From assembly GCA_033816765.1 (NCBI GenBank), contig CM066293.1:682001-746000 (forward strand): a DNA stretch of 64,000 bases. The letters are read 5' to 3'. The notes beneath the pieces are model-generated. The model was not told where the DNA came from. It worked only from the letters and a program-made list of their open reading frames with translations, and searched no databases. Shown here piece by piece: positions 10,851-23,200 of this stretch. Numbering within the stretch: position 1 is the stretch's first letter; each line of letters starts with the position of its first letter. Source of the DNA: Nothopassalora personata (Eukaryota; Ascomycota; Dothideomycetes; Mycosphaerellales; Mycosphaerellaceae). The position numbers and the translations under genes were made by a program.

Positions 10851-11622
10851 TAAAGTCCGAGGTTTCTCCGAGATAGTGCGAGAACCTTACCGATTTTGTT
10901 AAATCCGGTTTTAGTAAGTCGGTAGGTTAAGCGCCGTAACTTAACCTACCCTTCCATTTCCCGATGCTTTTAACAGTTCTTAAAGGGTCTTATACCTATC
11001 CGAGCTAACTAGGGTAGTAAACATAACACTTTTACCTTTACGGCTAGTAATAGTCCCCTCCTATAAACTATTATCGTAGTTACGGGCAGTGAGTCGCACC
11101 TTACGGGCCTACGGACGTCCTAGGATTGTTAGTAAGTTTAGATCCGAGGAGATAAACATGTCTATTTAGTAGTAAACCCTAAATACCTAAACATCTAAAT
11201 TGCCTATAACACCTTTAAACTAGGCCCGCCCTCTAGCACCTCGAAAGGTAAGCTAAGCACTCGATATTACCGGTAACCTAAATCTATAAGCGTTCCTCTA
11301 GCTAATAATATTCACCTCGAAACCCTCGTTAATTAGGTACCTAATCTAGTTCTTATTTATCCCGAACTCCGCTACTACCTAAGGACTAGGGACTATAGTA
11401 AAGTTATTAAGGACACTAGAGAGCCCGATTTTCTTAACGTCCTTATAAAGCTTAGTAGTAGGGACCGTACCTTTAGAGTAAAGCATAGTTAAATACACTC
11501 CGATATACTAGGCCTAACTATCTTCGCGGAAGACCTCCTTATTATACTTAGGTTTATCTTTATAGGTAACTACTTATCTAGTGCGAACCTTAGGATCCTT
11601 TCCTATAAGGCGTCGCACTATA
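10851..11622 (-). other. Degraded gypsy A internal sequence (between gag and pol)
   Basis: RIPed sequence with no readable domain; by position it should hold the end of gag and the protease. It is cut off at 11623 by insertion of element B. Confidence 0.4.
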
Positions 11623-11702
11623 TATAACGGCCTATAGCCGCATAGCGAGTGAACGTAGCAAGTCACGTGACCGGGCCCGGGCCGACCCGCGTGCCTCGGC
11701 TT
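11623..11702 (+). repeat. Gypsy B 5' LTR (80 bp)
   Basis: Matches 17490-17569 except for RIP-type transitions; contains GGGCCCGGGCC. Very short for an LTR, but supported by the adjoining polypurine tract at the other copy. Confidence 0.7.
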
Positions 11703-11891
11703 ATAAGGTTATAAGCTAACCGATAAGGAGTGTAAGCTCTAGGCCTACTAGATGCCACCGCGCCCGACTACCTAGTCGAAAAAAGCATAGTCTACTCGTT
11801 AAGCGTAACAACTAGTAGACTAGATACGAACATATTAATAAGGGATAAGGCTCTAGAGAGTAATCTTAAGATATTATCCCATTCCTTACGA

Positions 11892-14800
11892 ATGGTGCAT
11901 GTAGAACACAACCCTATTATAGGCTTATACCTCGTAGTACCTTATAAGGCGAATGGAAAGAATGCATTCTTATTTCTTAATATTAGAGTAAACTCTACAT
12001 ACGTTAACATCGTATATACGCGAAAGAATAAACTACTACTTACTAAGTTAGATAGCCCGTTAGCACTAGGCTTAGCCGACATGTCTACCGTAAAGGAACT
12101 AATTAAATTCCGGACTAAGTTCTCCCTAGATATTAACGGCTACACCGAGAACATTATAGGCTAGCTTACTAACCTTAAGTACGATATTGTGCTAGGACGC
12201 CCCTAGCATAATAAGCACTAGCCGGGACTACACTATAAGTCCGGTATAATAACTCTCGACTCGGACTATTGTAAGGAGCACTGCCTAGTAGATAGTAGAC
12301 TAGCCTAGGTGTAGTTAGTAAATAACTAAGATTAGAACCCTGTCCTTACGCTTTAGACATATAAAGAACTGCCCGCTACTAGCTATAGGCTAGTAACAGT
12401 CGAGGAGGATGAAGAAGGCGATGTCACTTAGTACTACGCCCGCCTACCGCTACCCGCCGATAGCGAAGACACTATTAAGCGCATAACTACTCGAGGCCTA
12501 GGTAAAGCCCGCCGAGCCGCGAAGAGACTTAAAGAAAAGGAAGCGAAAGCTACTATAGTAGTAGCGACCGCCGAAGCGGTAGCTTAATAAGTAGAGGGTC
12601 TTAAGGCGAAGCCCGCTAACATTAAGGAAGTTAATGTAGAATACTTTATACGCCTCGCTAAGTAAAAGGGAGCGTAAGTCTACTTAATGTACATCTACGA
12701 TCCGAATGTCGAGTAATCTCTATAATCGACGGATCCGCTCACCGTATACGCCATAACTACGCATAATATAAGGACGGTTGCTAGTGGTACTTGTAAGATG
12801 CTTTTAGACGAGAAGACTATCTTACGGCTGGACGTACGCGCCGCTACGTTCGTGCCGCTATTAGAACGCGTTACACCAACCCTATAAGTATGTAAGATGT
12901 ATACCTAAGTAGACGTAGACAAGTTTATAAAGATTAACGACTAGGAGATAAACCCTAGGGATCACCTAATACTAACCTACTATAAGTTTATCGACTGCTT
13001 CTTAAAGAAAGCTTTAGAAGAGCTCCTACTACATCGGCCTAGTATCGACTATAAAATTAAACTAAAGCCTAGCGCTATGCCACCCTTTAAGCGACTATAC
13101 CGCATGTCTAAGTAAGAAGACGAAATCATTAAGTACTAGATAGATAAGCAAATCGCTTAAGGTAAGATCCGGAGGAATAAAGGTCGCGCCGACGCTATAT
13201 CCCTATGCCTTATTATTAAGAAGCTAGGAGGTGGATTGAGAGTATGCGTGGATTATAGAGCCCTTAACGCTCTTACTATTAAGTCGAGGTATCCTATTCT
13301 ACTAATGTAAGATACCTTAAACCGGATCGTAGGTAAGAGGTAGTTTACGAAGCTAGATGTAATTGTAGCATTTAACCGTATCCGTATCGCGAAGGGCTAT
13401 AAGTGGATAATAGCGTTTACTACCCGCTATAGGCAGTTCGAATGTCTAGTCATGCCGTTCCGACTATGTAATGCCCTAGGGACATTCTAAGCCTACGTAA
13501 ATAACACCCTAAGAGAGTTCCTAGACGACTTCGTATCTACATACCTAGATAACATCCTTATATTTAGCGACACGCTCGAAGAGCACGTTACCTACGTTAA
13601 GAAAGTGCTTAGTAGATGTAGAGACGTAGGGTTGTAACTGGATATTAAGAAGTGTAAGTTCTATACCTAGTTAACTAAGTACCTAGGCCTTATTATCGGT
13701 AAAGATGGAATCTCTATGTGCCTAGAGAAGGTGAGAGCAGTGCAGGAATAGGAGACTCCCCGCAATGTAATAGACGTACTAGCTTTTAATGGATTCGTAG
13801 GCTTCTATCGGCGGTTTATTAAGAACTACAGTAAGATAACACTACCGTTAACCCGCCTTACGAAAAAGGACGTGCCTTAGTTATGGACTCTAGAATGCTA
13901 AGCTACATTTAAAGGACTAAAGAATGCCTTTATAGACGCCGAAGGTGAAGTGTTAGCAGTGTTTTAGCACGGCCTAGAGACTATCCTCGAAACCAATGCA
14001 TTAGACTTCGTTACTATAGCGGTTCTATTATAGCGCTATAACGGAGTACTGCGTCTAGTAGCCTACCTATCTAAGAAAATGTCGCCGTAGGAGTGTAACT
14101 ACGATATATATAATAAGGAGCTCTTAGCTATTATTAAGGCCTTCGAAGAATAGCGCCTAGAGCTAGCGGCTAGAGACATCGACTACGTAGATAGCGACTA
14201 CGAAAACTTCCTCGCCAACCTAAGCGGCAAGCCGGTACTTGTCTATTCGGATCATAAGAACCTCGAGTATTTCATAACTACTAAGGAACTAAATAGGCGC
14301 TAAGTACGCTAGGTAGAGTTCTTATTACAGTTCCACTTTAAAATTATCTATCGACTAGGCGTATAAGGAGGTAAGCCCGATAGTCTTACCCGCCGGTTAT
14401 AAGACGCAATACGTAAGGGCGAAGGGGAAGATAACCCGCGACACACGTAATAGAACCGTATGCTCTTAGGTCCCGAGTTGTTTATGCTTAAGCTCTTAGT
14501 AAGTCGAGTTCTATAGCTTTCGGCATTAGAAGCTACTAGCGTCGTAGACGACGACCTACAGCGCGACATTCGAGTCCTATACGACTAGTAAGAGCCGTAG
14601 GAAGCCTTGTAATAGCTAGCGGCTAGTAATAAGGTTAAGATGCTTCATAGGCATAAGATCGACTCTAAGTATACCATAGCTATAGATAGCATAATCTACG
14701 TTAAGAATAGAGAAGGTAGTTACAGCCTCTATGTCCTAGAGCTAGTAGAAGACGACGAAGACAATACGGTGTATGCTCGTATCGTAAAAGCATTTCACGA

Positions 14801-16110
14801 CGCCCTAGCCGCGGGTTATCTAGGTAAGACTAAGACTAACACCCTATTAAAGCGCTACTACATCTAGCTAGGTATAACACGTTTTATCCGCGAGTTCTAT
14901 AGAGGATGCACTATATGTACGAATGTAAATCTAGTACAAGATGCTAAGTATAGACTACTAGTACTACTGCTAGTGCCTCTCGACATATAGAACGATATTA
15001 CGATAGACTTCGTAGTCGATCTACCCGAAGGACACTACAGTACCGATAGGCAAAAGTATAAGAACATCCTTACTATTACCGACCGTCTAAGTAAGGAACG
15101 ACACCTAATCCCCGTACTGAACATAACTGCCGAATATATTGCTTTCATTTACCTTAAGTACGTGTTTAGCCGTTATGGATTGCCTAAGTCGATCGTAACC
15201 GATAGAGGACCTTAGTAGCTATCCGCATTCTAGAAACGATTATACTAACTGTTAAGCATTAAGCGTAAGCTTTCTATAGGGTATCACCCTTAGACCGACG
15301 GCTAGAGCGAGATTACGCATAAGGGCATAGAGAAGTACCTACGGACGTACATTAACTACGTATAGGATAATTAGCCGGACTAGTTACCATTAGTAGAATT
15401 CATAGCGAATGATTATGTTTCTAAAACTACTGGCTTCTCTCTATTTATAGTAATAATAGGCAAGAACCCGAGGTACTTAGATGCTAAAGTTATGCTCCCT
15501 CTCGAGTTAATGCTACATAAGTAACGTCTCGATGCACAATTAGCTATAGTATTCGGGGCTAGGATAAATAAGATTCGCGCTTAACTCCGTAATGCAATGT
15601 AGATAGCATAAGACACCTAAGCTAAGTACGCTAACCGCCGAAGAACGATCGCCCTAGTATATAAGGTCGGAGACATAGTGCACATTAGTACTAAGAACTA
15701 GCATACGATAAGACTATCTAAGAAACTGGACTATAAGTATGTAGGACTATATGCCATTAAGGACGTTCTACTACACGACACCTATAAGGTCGTATTACTA
15801 GACTCTCTAAGCAACCTCTATAACGGATTTCATGCTAACTATCTAAGGCTAGCCTACGATCCAGTTATAGGACAAGTCGTCCCTACGCTACTACTAATTA
15901 AGGTAGAGGATAACGAAGGCGAGACCTACTAAGAATAGCATATAGAGAGGATCGTCGACTCGTATAGATCGCTACCGCTAGGTCGTGCTCTAGCCGGAGG
16001 AAAAGTTCCGATCTATAAGTACTATATGAAATGGGTAGGTAACAATGAGCTAACTTAGGAGCCCGTAGAGAATATAATTGTAACAGTAGCCGCCTCTGTC
16101 GCTAACTTCC
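11892..16110 (+). pseudogene. Gypsy B gag-pol, RIP-broken
   Basis: A 90-residue open stretch at 11892-12164 probably covers the protease region. RT is readable near 13.2-13.6 kb: [38 protein letters not shown], then TYLDNILIFSDTLEEH, where the YLDD catalytic box now reads YLDN. RNase H follows at about 14.0-14.3 kb (YSDHKNLEYF). Integrase is at about 14.9-15.4 kb with IVTDRG and YHP-TDG-SE, the Gln codons now TAG. At about 16.02 kb YYMKWVGNNELT then EPVENI is a C-terminal chromodomain, placing B among chromoviruses. Multiple stops; non-functional. Confidence 0.8.
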
Positions 16111-16552
16111 ATTATAACTACCCTACGGCCCCTAGACTAGCCGGCTTCATACTACCGCTAGGATAGATTACGAACGAGGAGGCACCATCTAATAACGCGG
16201 GCGCCCTTAGCGCTACGATGATTACGTCTAACCTAGTAACCGTAGGAGGGCTACGCGAATTAATCGTGTAGGTGCCTACGGCTCTTCTAGTAGAAGGTAA
16301 CGGCCTATATAAAGATAATGACCCGCTAGGCATAGCGCCTATAAAGGTAACCGATAACTAGCAAGGTGCGAGTAACACGCGAAACGGGCATTAAGCTTCC
16401 CTTAGTACGGTAACTACGACGGTTCTATTAGCGTAAGTTAATATAGGGCCCCGTAGCTCTTTAGTGACCTAAGTAACAGCCGATGTAACGAGCTCTCTCG
16501 CGGAGTTCGCTCACCGTTGTAGCTAGCGTAACATATCCTATATAGGCTAGGT

Positions 16553-16567
16553 TAGCGACCGAGATGG
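16553..16567. repeat. Left 15-bp target duplication of LINE fragment
   Basis: TAGCGACCGAGATGG, repeated exactly at 17332-17346. Confidence 0.85.
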
Positions 16568-17331
16568 TCGTCCTATAGAGAGCGCCTTCACGCGGCGGAC
16601 GACGTAAGTATCTTCGTTACGACGAAGAGAAACTAAGACTCTCTCTCTCGAAAAATACAAGCCTACTCGACTCGAAACAAGAAAAGACAGGTCGGACGAA
16701 CCGAACGAACGAGATACGCTCAAAATCTACAAACAAGAACTCCGGAACTGCGAGAAGGGAAAGCGACGTACATAGCGTACACGTCGCTCGAACAACGAAG
16801 GCGCTGTCTACCTGTCGTCCCGGCAAACCACGTAAACTGCCGGCTGGAACCAAGAGAGGCGTTTAGGGGCGCAAACCACGTATACTGCACGGCTGGAACC
16901 AAGAGAGGCCGAGGGGGGGACGACAGCGAGGCCACTGCGACCGAGGAGCTACACTCGAGACCGGAGAACGCGACTGGATTGAAACAGAGGCAACGGGTGT
17001 TTCTTGGGATTTTGCTCGGTGCGTACGGGTACGGCCGGCTTGGCTTTTTAAAACAAGAACGAGACACGGGCGCAAAACTTGTCTCGCCCGGGGCAAGGCG
17101 ACAAACCGCAATTCTCGACAAGACACGACTACCGGGTACGCGCGTACTACGCCGCAATATATTCGATTTACGGTTCGAATAGCGAGCGTTGCTCGCATCT
17201 TTTAAGGAGTTTTTACGTCCGGGGTACGACGGGGCTTTTCTCCTTCTCTCAAATTTTGGTCTCGTTCTCGAGACCCGTGTTGCATAGTCTTTGACTCAAA
17301 TAGCACGTTAATGGAATAATCAATCAATCAA
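16568..17331 (+). mobile_element. 5'-truncated non-LTR retrotransposon (LINE) fragment
   Basis: 764 bp flanked by a perfect 15-bp direct repeat and ending in a simple (TCAA)n tail: signs of target-primed reverse transcription. The 3' end (AGTCTTTGACTCAAATAGCACG then tail) is homologous to 32655-32690. It has more CpA and less RIP than the surrounding element B, so it is younger or less mutated. It contains a 47-bp direct repeat around GGCTGGAACCAAGAGAGGC (16840-16860 and 16887-16910). No reverse transcriptase is left; the Tad-like fungal LINE clade is a guess. Confidence 0.72.
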
Positions 17332-17346
17332 TAGCGACCGAGATGG
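17332..17346. repeat. Right 15-bp target duplication of LINE fragment
   Basis: Exact copy of 16553-16567. Confidence 0.85.
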
Positions 17347-17489
17347 AGCGGTAGAAGCGCATAGCGCGGGCCTAGACGACGACGACGCGATAAACAGTGA
17401 ATTAGAGGATAATATAGCGTTCGTACACGCCTATAGTAAGGTAATAGGTAATACGGTATATAGGAGTGACCGTTTTAAAGGGGGGGTAG

Positions 17490-17569
17490 TATAACGGCCT
17501 ATAGCCGTATAGCGAGTGAACGTAGTAAGTTACGTAACCGGGCCCGGGCCGACCCGCGTGCCTCGGCTT
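17490..17569 (+). repeat. Gypsy B 3' LTR (80 bp)
   Basis: Preceded by the polypurine tract at 17473-17486; matches 11623-11702. Confidence 0.7.
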
Positions 17570-19317
17570 GTATATTAACTTCTCGCGCCTCGCGCACCTC
17601 TTAGATAGCTTGTCTAACAACTTTGTACTACCTAAGTAGGTGCCCTTATACTATAGTAAGCTTCTCCTAAAGAGCGGGGGTGTTAGTAACGCGACCGAAG
17701 AGGGTAGCCTCGAACTAGCGACTATATCGAAACTAATCTTAGGCATTTACATTAGGAAACGTTATCTAGAGGATCTAATTAATCTAGTAGATAATACCCT
17801 CTTCCTTTATAACCGGGCTATTACTAGCTAAACTATATTATCGGACGTAGTTATTAATCCTTATAGTCTTAGCATTCTATATACGCTTCCTTTATACGAA
17901 GGGGGCGTTTACGGGACTAATAGGCATATCCTTAGGTAGTCCTTTATTAGTATCGTTCCCTAATCTATTCACTTAGGCATTATTTCCCCTTCCTAGGGTT
18001 ACCCCCGGATTTAGCTAATAATTAAGTTTCGCTTATTCGAGTACTAACTTCGTTAATCATTTTAACCTCCTACTAGTTAATCTTAGCTTACCGGATCTCC
18101 TATTTCAATTGTAGGCGAACTTTCTTAGTAGCCTTAGCTTGGGCTCGTAGATCCTAGGCTAAGGACCGGGTCCTCGGGTACGGATTCTTTAGAATGCCTA
18201 CGGGTACCTTCCCTTTCACTTTATTAGACTACATAGGATAGGTAGATACCTCGTTAAGCTCGCCTAAGTCGACCGCCTACTCTACTTCACTTTCTCTAAA
18301 TGAGACCTAATATGTACTAGTAGCCTTCTCTATTTAGCTAGACCGTGCGTCCTAAGGGCTATACTCTATTAAATGCCTAAAGTTAGGAGGGGGCTTAGAA
18401 TAATTAGGAGGCGTAACCTTTATTACCCTAGTATAGTCCCTACCTATCTATTACTTACGTAGTGTAGAAATCTTATACTAGTTATTAAACTCGATCGGCC
18501 TATAATGTTCTTCGAGTAGAGGGAGCATATAGAGCAGTTTCGGTTTACTATAGTCCCTCCGAAAGTTGAACTTAGTAGGACGCGGATCGCCTTCTTTCCC
18601 TAGATACTACTAGTTATTCGGGGCGAGGTGTACGTAGCCCCGGGATATTAAGGACCTTATCGCCCTACAATTACTAGCCTAGTGCTTTAAACTACTACAG
18701 TTGTAGTAACAACCATCTATCGCTTTAGACTGTTCGCGATTCTACGATAGGGGACGCTACATTACGTAAACCTATAGTTTAGTGTCTAGGTCGTGCCTTT
18801 CCGGTTATATAGAGCGTTAATTCTTGCTCGGGTAGAAGGTACCTACGTCCGCGACGCGACCGCGCTAGTATGTACGTATGCTCATTTTAGCTACCTTCTA
18901 GATTAGGTCATTATTAATAACAGTCCTAGAGGTAGCCTTCTTAAGCGTGTTAATCTTAGGCTTAAGGCGCGGCATTTACTTTACGACTAAGCGGTGTAGC
19001 TAAGGTAAAGTAAGAGGGAAATCTATATACATAGCCTTCTATCCCTCCTTACTATCTACGATACTAGTAGCTTTATCGAGGATCCTCTAAAAGTCCCTAA
19101 ACTTCTTAGGCTACTTCGGGTAAAGCCCGTAAGCCTTGTAGACCGCTTTCGCGACTGCCTCTAGTAATCCCTAAAGGAGAAGGCGACTCCGGGAGCTATT
19201 ATCTAAATCCTTAGGTTTAATTAGGTCACTTAAGGATATAAATAGGCGGATGAATTCCTTTATATCTTATTCTTTAGGCCTCTTACCTTACTACGCCCTA
19301 ACAATCTCCTTAAGATA
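17570..19317 (-). pseudogene. Gypsy A gag region, RIP-broken
   Basis: On the minus strand near 18.72-18.66 kb the text GCYYNCSSLKH-ASNCRAIR is a mutated CCHC zinc knuckle (C, C, H, C in order), as in retroviral-type gag. A 63-residue plus-strand open frame at 17640-17831 has no recognisable content. The region is cut at 19318 by element C and continues at 26201-27052. Confidence 0.6.
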
Positions 19318-19695
19318 TGTTATGTCTCGTTCCAGGGCTAATCTCAAGGGGGGAGAGAAGTCAAGTCACGTGGCGGTATTCTTTGGAGAGGCTGAGGCGA
19401 GCTGAGAGCGAAGTGCAATAATTGGAGTAAGAGGTGTATTCCAATCAGTGAGATAGTAACATGAGTTGAACGCCTCGAAGCCATAAGGGTTTCTCAGCGT
19501 TCCTAAATACATAGGAGAATGCTTCTGGCTCGAAGCTCTTGGCAGGCGCGCTGTGTCGCGCTGGCTCGACATTGCGCAGGCTCGACAGCCGTCGCGCTCT
19601 TGCAGCGTCGCGCCATATCTTATTGGTCCTTGCTTCCTGTGAGCTGTAGGGCGTCCATTGGCTGGGCAGTGTCCTCGTCATATTGATCCGTAACA
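19318..19695 (-). repeat. Gypsy C 3' LTR
   Basis: 378 bp, identical to 25818-26195. Because the antisense ORF at 19775 starts 80 bp beyond its edge, this LTR could also act as that ORF's promoter region. Confidence 0.95.
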
Positions 19696-19716
19696 CCATC
19701 TCCCTCCTTCCTTTGG
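19696..19716 (-). promoter_or_regulatory. Gypsy C polypurine tract
   Basis: On the minus strand the sequence AAAGGAAGGAGGGAGATGG runs directly into the 3' LTR, as required for plus-strand DNA priming. Confidence 0.85.
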
Positions 19717-19774
19717 CCGTGTCCTCACGGTCACGTGTTAGTAAGATGATATAATCAGGGTTGTCCCCGCCCTC

Positions 19775-20293
19775 GTGGATACTGTAACGATGTCTTCTCG
19801 CAAGTCCTCCGACCGTCATTCTCGCCATCGACGAATACTCGCCAATCCCCTCGACGCTCCAGTCCCTTGCGATTTCTGCTCTTCTCGTAGCCGTTGCTGC
19901 GTATACATCGCGGATTTTTCCCTTATGCCTTGCGCAGAGTGTGCTCGTCGCGGCAAGGAGTGCGTCACTTCTTCCTGGGAGAAGCTAGACCGGGTGGACG
20001 ACGCTCTCGCGGCTAGGATCGAGGCCGATAAGAAAGAGATGGACGAGACAACGCGAGAAGCTCTTCGGTTGTTTTCTCGCATGTCGGAGCTCCAGGCGCG
20101 GATAGATCGCAACTCGAAGGTCCGGGATGCGAACAACAAACTGCTGAACGCGAAGATTGCGTGCGTCTCCCGGGAGGTATCCTCCTCGAATATCGATCCT
20201 CCTCCGGATCTAGAATCATTCGCCCAAGACTTGGAGGCTATTGGTGTGGCGTCTCCATTTGTCTTCTCCGGGAGTTCTGAAGTTCGATTATAG
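19775..20293 (+). CDS. Antisense Cys-rich coiled-coil ORF carried by gypsy C
   Basis: 172 residues; a start at 19790 (MSSRKSS) is also possible. It lies between pol and the 3' LTR on the opposite strand, its stop 6 bp from the pol stop, so the two are convergent. Residues about 32-64 hold a Cys cluster (PCDFCSSRSRCCVY then MPCAECARRGKECV), paired C-x2-C units resembling a zinc module. Residues about 70-125 (EKLDRVDDALAARIEADKKE, MSELQARIDRNSK) predict a coiled coil. I know similar short proteins from fungal genomes, often tied to retrotransposons, but no established function. Being open in a fresh element suggests it is maintained. It might bind nucleic acid; that is inference. Confidence 0.7.
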   Translation: MDTVTMSSRKSSDRHSRHRRILANPLDAPVPCDFCSSRSRCCVYIADFSLMPCAECARRGKECVTSSWEKLDRVDDALAARIEADKKEMDETTREALRLFSRMSELQARIDRNSKVRDANNKLLNAKIACVSREVSSSNIDPPPDLESFAQDLEAIGVASPFVFSGSSEVRL

Positions 20294-20299
20294 CGTAGG

Positions 20300-23200
20300 T
20301 CACTCTCGTTCCCGAAATTGTTTGATCCTTTGCTGACAGTTCTGAAGGTTCTTTTCTGGTTCCCAGGTATTTTCTGAGTCGTCGTATCCTTTCCATTTGA
20401 CGAGGTAGTGCTGACCTCGCTTTTGCAGGATCTTTTCGACTTCGAATTCGTCTTCTTCTTCCGTCTGGAAATGGAATGTCTGTTGGCATGGTGTTTTGGG
20501 GTCTGCTGGTTCTAGCTTGGAAATGTGGAATACTGGGTGGATTTTTGCGTCCTTTGGCAATTGCAGTCGGTAGTTGGTTGGTCCTCGTACTTCCTCAACG
20601 AGAAATGGTCCGACTTTCACATGGTCCAGTTTTTTGGTCTTCCTTCTTGTTCTCAATTTTGCGGTAAGGAGGTAGACCTTATCCCCCTTCTTAAGCTGAG
20701 GTGCCATTTGTCGTTTCGCTCGTGTTTTCGTAAGTATTGTCTGTTGTTGTTGAATTCTGGAATTGAGCTTGTCGTGTATTTTTCGTAGGCTCTCTGTAGC
20801 CGTAATTGCTCTTTCCGCTTGCGGGTGGCCTTGCCGTTCTCCGAACAGGTTTGGATGCTTGCCGTAGTTGGCGAAGAACGGTGTCTCTTTTGTAGTTTCT
20901 GATTCGTGATTGTTTAGTGCAAGTTGTGCCATAGGTAGGAGTGATACCCAGTTGTCTTGTGCGTAGTTGACGTAGTGTCGCAGGTACTGTTCCAATGTCT
21001 GATTTGTTCTTTCCGTCTGACCGTCCGTCTGTGGATGGTACGCCGTGGACAGCTTGTGTCGTATACCAATTTCTGCTACAAGGGTCTTCCAGTAGTTTGA
21101 TGTAAATAGCTTGTCTCTGTCTGTAATGAAGACTTTGGGGAATCCGTGGTACCGTACTAGTCTATCGAGAACGAGGTATCCGAGTTGTTCTGCTGTGTAT
21201 GTCTCGCTAGCAGGTATGAAGTGTGCATATTTGGTTAGTCGATCGACCATAACAAGTATCATGTCGCACCTTGTCCCGTTTGCTTTGTCCGTAGAGATAG
21301 GGAGCTTTGTAATGAAGTCCATCGTAACTTCTTCCCATGGTTGTGTCGGTGGTGTCCTGAACTGTATTTCTCCGTACTTCTCGTGTCTTGCAGCCTTGTT
21401 TCGTTGGCAGTGTGTGCATTCTTTGATGTACTGAAGCACCTTTTGTCTCATCTGTGGGAAAGAGAAGCTGCGTCGTATGATCTCGAGAGTCTTCGTGGTT
21501 CCAGGATGTCCGTATACGGGGTTGTCGTGATGTTGCTGTATGCATTCTTGTTCTCGTTCCTTCGGTACTTGGTATTTTCCTTGTGCTAGTGGGAACTGTT
21601 CTTCTGTGTCCTGAAGAACGCGCACTATGCTGTTAAACTCCTTTGTGTTGGCGCTAAGACTTCCGTCGTGGTTAGTCTTCAATATTTGTTGCTGCACTGG
21701 TTCTTTTCCTTCCATGTAGTCGCTTCTTCGGCTCAGTGCGTCGGCCCTGCCGTTGTCCTTTCCGGGTGTATAGCGGATTTCGAACTTGTACTGACCAAGC
21801 AGTTCCGACCAGCGGGACTGTCTTCGTGTCAGCACTTTCGTCGTAGTGAAGTAAGTGAGATTCTTGTGATCAGAAAGAATCGTCAGCTTAGGTGCTCCTT
21901 CCGCGTATACCCTCCAGTGCTGCATTGCAGCGACAATAGCGAGAAGTTCTTTATCATGGATGTCGTAGTTTCGTTCCGCGGGTGTCATTTTCCTTGAGTA
22001 ATAGGCCACTGGGTGTCGTTTCCCATCATGCTCCTGCGTGAGGCATGCTCCTATAGCCATGTCCGATGCGTCAGTCTCAATCTGGACTTCTTTTGTGCCG
22101 TCGAATAATCGTAGTGTAGGTGCTCGGGTGCATTGTTCCTTCAGTAGTTGGAACGCTTGTTGTTCTTTGCTGCCCCATTTCCATTTGGTATCCTTTCGTG
22201 TGAGCGCTGTCATAGCCGCAGCTGTCTTAGAGTAATCCTTGATGAACTTCCTGTTGTAGTTCGCGAGTCCTAGGAAGGATTGTACGTCCTTGACATTAGC
22301 TGGTGTCGGCCATTCTTGGATAGACTGTGTCTTTGCTGGGTCGATCTGGATTCCTGTTGTGCTTATAATAAATCCAAGGAATTTGACTCGTTTCTTGTGG
22401 AATTCGCATTTCTCTGGTGCCGTCTTGAATCCTGCGCGGGTAAGGCGCTCGAAGACGTCCTGGACCCGTGTAATGTGTTCCTGTAGCGATCCTCTAGTAT
22501 AGACGAGGATGTCGTCCATGTAGGCAATAACGCACACGTCGAGAAGGTCTCTCAGTGTCTCATTGACTAGATCTTGACAGGATGCAGGTGCGTTGGTTAA
22601 CCCCATAGGCATAACCAAGAATTCGTAGAGTCCGTATCGTGTTCTAAATGCGGTTTTCCATTCCTCTCCTTCTGCCATGCGTATAGCGTAGAAGGCGTCT
22701 CGTAGATCGATCTTCGTGTACCAGTCTGATCCAGTAAGTCTGTCCTGTGCTTCTTCGATATTCGGTAGTGGGTATCGGTTCTTGATGGTGATCTCGTTCA
22801 ACTTTCGGTAGTCTTGGACGAGTCGTAGTTTCCCGTTCTGCTTTGGAACAAACATACATGGAGTTCCCGCGCTTGAGGTGGACCGTCGTATCCATCCTTT
22901 GGCGAGTTTCTCCTTCAGCCATTCTCGTAGGGTTTCTAGCTCTTTCTCGGACATTTGATATAGGGGTCCCCATGGAGGCTCTTTCCCTGGCTGAATGTTT
23001 ATCTTGTGGTCCCATGGTTGATGTTTAGGTAAGGCGTCTTTGCCCTTTTCCTCTTCAAAGAGCCTCTTCCACTTGAGGTACTCCTTGGGGATAGCTGGTT
23101 CCGATATGCCAGTATCCTTCGATGGTGCGTTACGTCCATCCGTTCCAGTGACTTCGTGATCCGGCGGCCCCACGCCAGTATCTGTCCCGGTCGAAGGTGG

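Larger units (their letters stand above)
11623..17569 (+). mobile_element. Ty3/gypsy chromovirus-type retrotransposon B, RIP-degraded
   Basis: Two 80-bp direct repeats (11623-11702, 17490-17569), starting TATAACGGCC (probably RIPed TGTAACGGCC), bound the element. The candidate target duplication is CTATA/GTATA, 4 of 5 matching. A tract TTTTAAAGGGGGGG lies just upstream of the 3' repeat, as expected of a polypurine tract. Plus-strand coding order is protease-like region, RT, RNase H, integrase, chromodomain. Element size is about 5.9 kb including a 764-bp LINE insertion. Inserted in gypsy A in opposite orientation. Confidence 0.82.

Noticed and set aside
16617..17198. Several overlapping 70-145-residue frames on both strands
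   Set aside because: They lie in the LINE fragment, overlap one another and show no domain.
19445..19828. 127-residue minus-strand frame through the gypsy C 3' LTR
   Set aside because: LTR sequence is non-coding; part of the same frame recurs at the other LTR simply because the LTRs are identical.
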